7,632 nucleotides of DNA, taken from Phenylobacterium sp. GTDB lineage: Bacteria; Pseudomonadota; Alphaproteobacteria; Caulobacterales; Caulobacteraceae. Below, one piece after another: positions 6,401 through 7,632 of this stretch. The notes under the pieces are model-generated. The model was not told the DNA's origin and searched no databases. It was given only the letters and a program-made list of their open reading frames with translations. The DNA is taken from contig JANXXA010000107.1 in the NCBI GenBank assembly GCA_025350885.1, positions 1 through 7,632 of the forward strand, in the 5' to 3' direction. A program made the translations under genes and the position numbers. The stretch's first letter is position 1. Every line of letters starts with the position of its first letter.

Positions 6401-7606
6401 GGCCTGGATCGGACCGGCCGCCTGGGCCAGCGCATAGCTGCCGAGACTGAGCCCGGAGACAGCTCCCGATCCCGCGAAGCGCCACCCCGGTTCAGCCTGC
6501 ATCAGCCGCCCGTTGATCCGCGCGGACCCCATCCCCGGCCCACCGGTGATCCGCGACAGAGCGACGGTTTCGGCGGTGATCGCCATCCCGAGGGGGCCGA
6601 TCCGACGTCGGCCGACATCGCCCAGGCCGGTTGCACGCAAGGTCAGGTTTGCCGCCGCGATACGTCCGTCCAGCGCAAAGAGATCAGCGCCGGCCCGGCG
6701 GCCCGCCAGCACAAAACGCAGATCCGGCCCGATCCGTCCGGCATAAGGCGCGGTGAGGGTCGAGCCGGTGAGCGACAGCCGTCCGTGGGTTTCGCCACCG
6801 TCTTTGGTCCAGTCGCCCTCAGCGCGCAGCGGCTCGGTGCGCCCCGACCCGACGACAGCTCCGAACCGGCCATCAGAGACCTTGCCGCCGGCCACAACCT
6901 TTAAGGTGAACGCCTGGTTGGCGGCCAGACCCAGCGCGCCGGCGAGCGCCCCGCCCCGCGCCTCCTCGGCATCCAGGAGGAAGGCCAGTGGCCGGGCGCC
7001 GGCGACATCATAGTCCAGATAGAGGTGGTCGCCGGTTCGCAGCACACTGGCGGCCCGCACCTCGCCACGCAGGTCCCCGTCGCGCTCGGCGTCAAGGTTG
7101 AGGGTCAGATCATAGACGCCGCGTTCGAAACTGAAGGCCGGCAGCAGTTCGACGCGGGCGTGGGCCCTGTCGATGTGGAACGAGAGCGGCAAACCGCTGT
7201 CCTTGCCCTTGGCTGTCAAAGTCGGCCGGCGCAGCACCTTGAGCGCTTCCACCTCCAGGCTGTCGGCGTGGAAATTTCGCCTCAGCAGCTCGACATAGCG
7301 CCACCGCATTCGGATATTGTCGGCTTCCAGCCAGACGCCCCCCTCGTCGCGAATGGTGAGCTTCCTGATGCCGACGTCGCGCCAAATGTCGCCGGACAGG
7401 CCCTCGATCTGCAGCCGCCCCAGCCGCCCGACCTTCAATCCGTTGGCGCCGGCCTCGATCAGCACCCGCGCCTGAGGCAGCAGGACCCCGTAGCGCGCGC
7501 CGAGCAACAGCACGGCAACGCCTCCCATGACGGCCAATCCGATGAGCACCAGGATCTCGATCAGGACCAGGCGTCGGACCGCGCGACTGTCTCCTGAGGC
7601 GTTCAA
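3455..7606 (-). CDS. tamB: Translocation and assembly module inner-membrane component TamB
   Basis: The 1383-residue protein has the TamB (YtfN, DUF490) plan. After basic residues (RAVRR, 8-12) comes one membrane anchor at about 13-35. The conserved entry region follows: LQIEGLSGDIWRDVGI (65-80), then a GVWLEADNIRMRWR stretch (90-103) and LLRR. A long periplasmic body of Gly/Ala/Asp-rich, beta-helix-like repeats of AsmA type follows. The C-terminal TamB domain shows PSLPDDEVLSQVLFGR (1259-1274), VSGGKYLTDNVYLEL and a final VRKNLSIVSRLG...IRWRRDY. TamB spans the periplasm, partners the Omp85 protein TamA, and is implicated in outer-membrane protein assembly and phospholipid transport between membranes. 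It is slightly longer than E. coli TamB (1259). No ATG fits the start: the best is TTG at 7606, overlapping the tamA stop (TTGA) and keeping the anchor intact, whereas the first in-frame ATG would cut into it. Its stop lies inside the 3' end of convergent phhA. No frameshift or stop interrupts the frame. Confidence 0.95.
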   Translation of the reverse strand: MNASGDSRAVRRLVLIEILVLIGLAVMGGVAVLLLGARYGVLLPQARVLIEAGANGLKVGRLGRLQIEGLSGDIWRDVGIRKLTIRDEGGVWLEADNIRMRWRYVELLRRNFHADSLEVEALKVLRRPTLTAKGKDSGLPLSFHIDRAHARVELLPAFSFERGVYDLTLNLDAERDGDLRGEVRAASVLRTGDHLYLDYDVAGARPLAFLLDAEEARGGALAGALGLAANQAFTLKVVAGGKVSDGRFGAVVGSGRTEPLRAEGDWTKDGGETHGRLSLTGSTLTAPYAGRIGPDLRFVLAGRRAGADLFALDGRIAAANLTLRATGLGDVGRRRIGPLGMAITAETVALSRITGGPGMGSARINGRLMQAEPGWRFAGSGAVSGLSLGSYALAQAAGPIQASVRARQWDIKTTLTGAGGRGPGYLAAVLGAAPSASFDGARLADGRLLLRDLKVTGTGLRLAATGERGLLGGLTLKGKAAVSNLAAAHAGASGSAQASWAATQRRAGQPWALNLEAKGDQLASGYAELDRLLGAHPQLKIQANLQQRRLAVGVASLVGAALRVSTAGVLAADGGLAFKLDWNADGPFRAGPVEITGRTSGSGSVTGSLNASHMDILADLDAIDLPGLPLKAAHLTLSFLQGGDGLAGMIAATATSAHGPARARSDFRFPGDGVDLTGLSVDAGGVKASGSLSLRGRAASAANLDVAVTRGAFLDAGRVTGSVRIVESSGQARAAINLVAENARLAGATATIQTARFSAEGPADRLPYLVQAQGVSQAGRWSLDGRGALSDARPGVLATFDGAGRLGGRDLRTVETARLGFGGSERQARLRLRASDGGRIDLDATLTDATANVRAAVSGLGLGMLDEDLAGKTDATLTLQGRAGRLDGGLEAKLIGARGRGAPGASGIDGVIHGRLADSSLALDLSATNAQGLNASATVVLPTEVSAAPFRVAIARHETMHGQFSAQGEIRPLWDLLVGGERSLAGKVRAQGALGGTLAKPSAAGQIVVDGGRFDDGATGLSLRDVTLAADFTQDAVTIARARALDGHGGTLAGMGRISLVRDGASSLKLDLKRFRLIDNELASASATGQASIDRAADGKVRLSGALAIDRADVAARLPTPSGVVNMAVTEKNRPPELAAALPSVVAGKQGWALDVTLKALRGVFLRGRGLDVELSLDAHVGGTTAHPDLAGQAHVARGDYDFAGKRFAFDPRSVVYLSTRAEAVRLDLTATRDDPSLTADVRIRGTAARPEITLTSTPSLPDDEVLSQVLFGRTASQLSPLEAAQLASALAALAGGGGLDVIGNLRTFAGLDRLALGGGNASGVTVSGGKYLTDNVYLELTGGGRDGGAAQVEWRVRKNLSIVSRLGGQGAGRLAIRWRRDY

Positions 7607-7632
7607 AAACTCTGCCCGATACTGACGTAGAT
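7603..7632 (-). CDS. tamA: C-terminal end of an Omp85-family outer-membrane protein, probably TamA (5' part beyond the window)
   Basis: Read on the minus strand, the last 30 bases encode IYVSIGQSF followed by TGA (7605-7603). This is a textbook outer-membrane beta-signal: a final strand with alternating hydrophobic residues, an internal Gly and a terminal Phe, very similar to the FNIGKTW ending of E. coli BamA. Position directly upstream of tamB, with the stop overlapping the tamB TTG start, makes TamA the natural identity. Only nine residues are visible, so the call rests on this signature and on context. Confidence 0.75.
   Translation of the reverse strand: MYVSIGQSF

Noticed and set aside
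5633..6904. A 423-codon open frame on the plus strand
   Set aside because: It lies antisense inside tamB, has low-complexity Arg/Gly/Gln-rich content and no family motif, and is a typical high-GC shadow of a long gene.
3455..7606. Disrupted or chimeric giant gene
   Set aside because: The frame is uninterrupted from membrane anchor to C-terminal TamB domain, and the length is within the normal family range.

Overview
This window reads as ordinary chromosomal backbone of a GC-rich alphaproteobacterium. Caulobacteraceae (Caulobacter/Phenylobacterium-like) is my best guess, from the high GC with G/C-rich third codon positions, the short Ppx/GppA protein paired with RlmE, an alphaproteobacterial-type HspQ and a long TamB. 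That placement is inference, not proven. Every long reading frame is accounted for by seven genes, two of them cut by the window edges. I see no mobile element, RNA gene or CRISPR array.

Layout. At the left edge, on the minus strand, lie the first 53 codons of a ParD-type ribbon-helix-helix antitoxin. It has its own likely promoter (184-212), overlain by two adjacent inverted repeats that look like an autorepression operator. Upstream of it, also on the minus strand, is a two-gene unit: a Ppx/GppA-family phosphatase (929-2017) whose stop overlaps the start of rlmE (228-932) as ATGA. A 160-bp divergent intergenic region (2018-2177) separates this unit from plus-strand hspQ (2178-2507). It carries four different perfect inverted repeats, each with a 3-nt centre, spaced about 27-31 bp apart. 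Phenylalanine 4-hydroxylase (2589-3461) follows hspQ after an 81-bp gap. It runs head-on into tamB (3455-7606, minus), and the two genes overlap by 7 bp at their 3' ends. At the right edge are the last nine codons and stop of a gene ending in an Omp85-like outer-membrane signature. This is almost certainly tamA, and its TGA stop overlaps a TTG start of tamB.

How the genes fit together. tamA-tamB is a translationally coupled operon for the envelope translocation/assembly module. The Ppx/GppA-RlmE pair joins polyphosphate or (p)ppGpp metabolism to late 50S subunit maturation (23S rRNA U2552 2'-O-methylation). HspQ is a small stress protein known elsewhere as a Lon modulator. Phenylalanine hydroxylase makes tyrosine from phenylalanine. 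The partial ParD implies a ParE toxin just outside the window.

I do not find a convincing new system. The points most worth a second look are the hairpin array between the phosphatase gene and hspQ, the palindrome-covered parD promoter, the TTG/TGA junction of tamA-tamB, the terminator-free convergent overlap of phhA and tamB, and the arginine-rich tail on the phosphatase.
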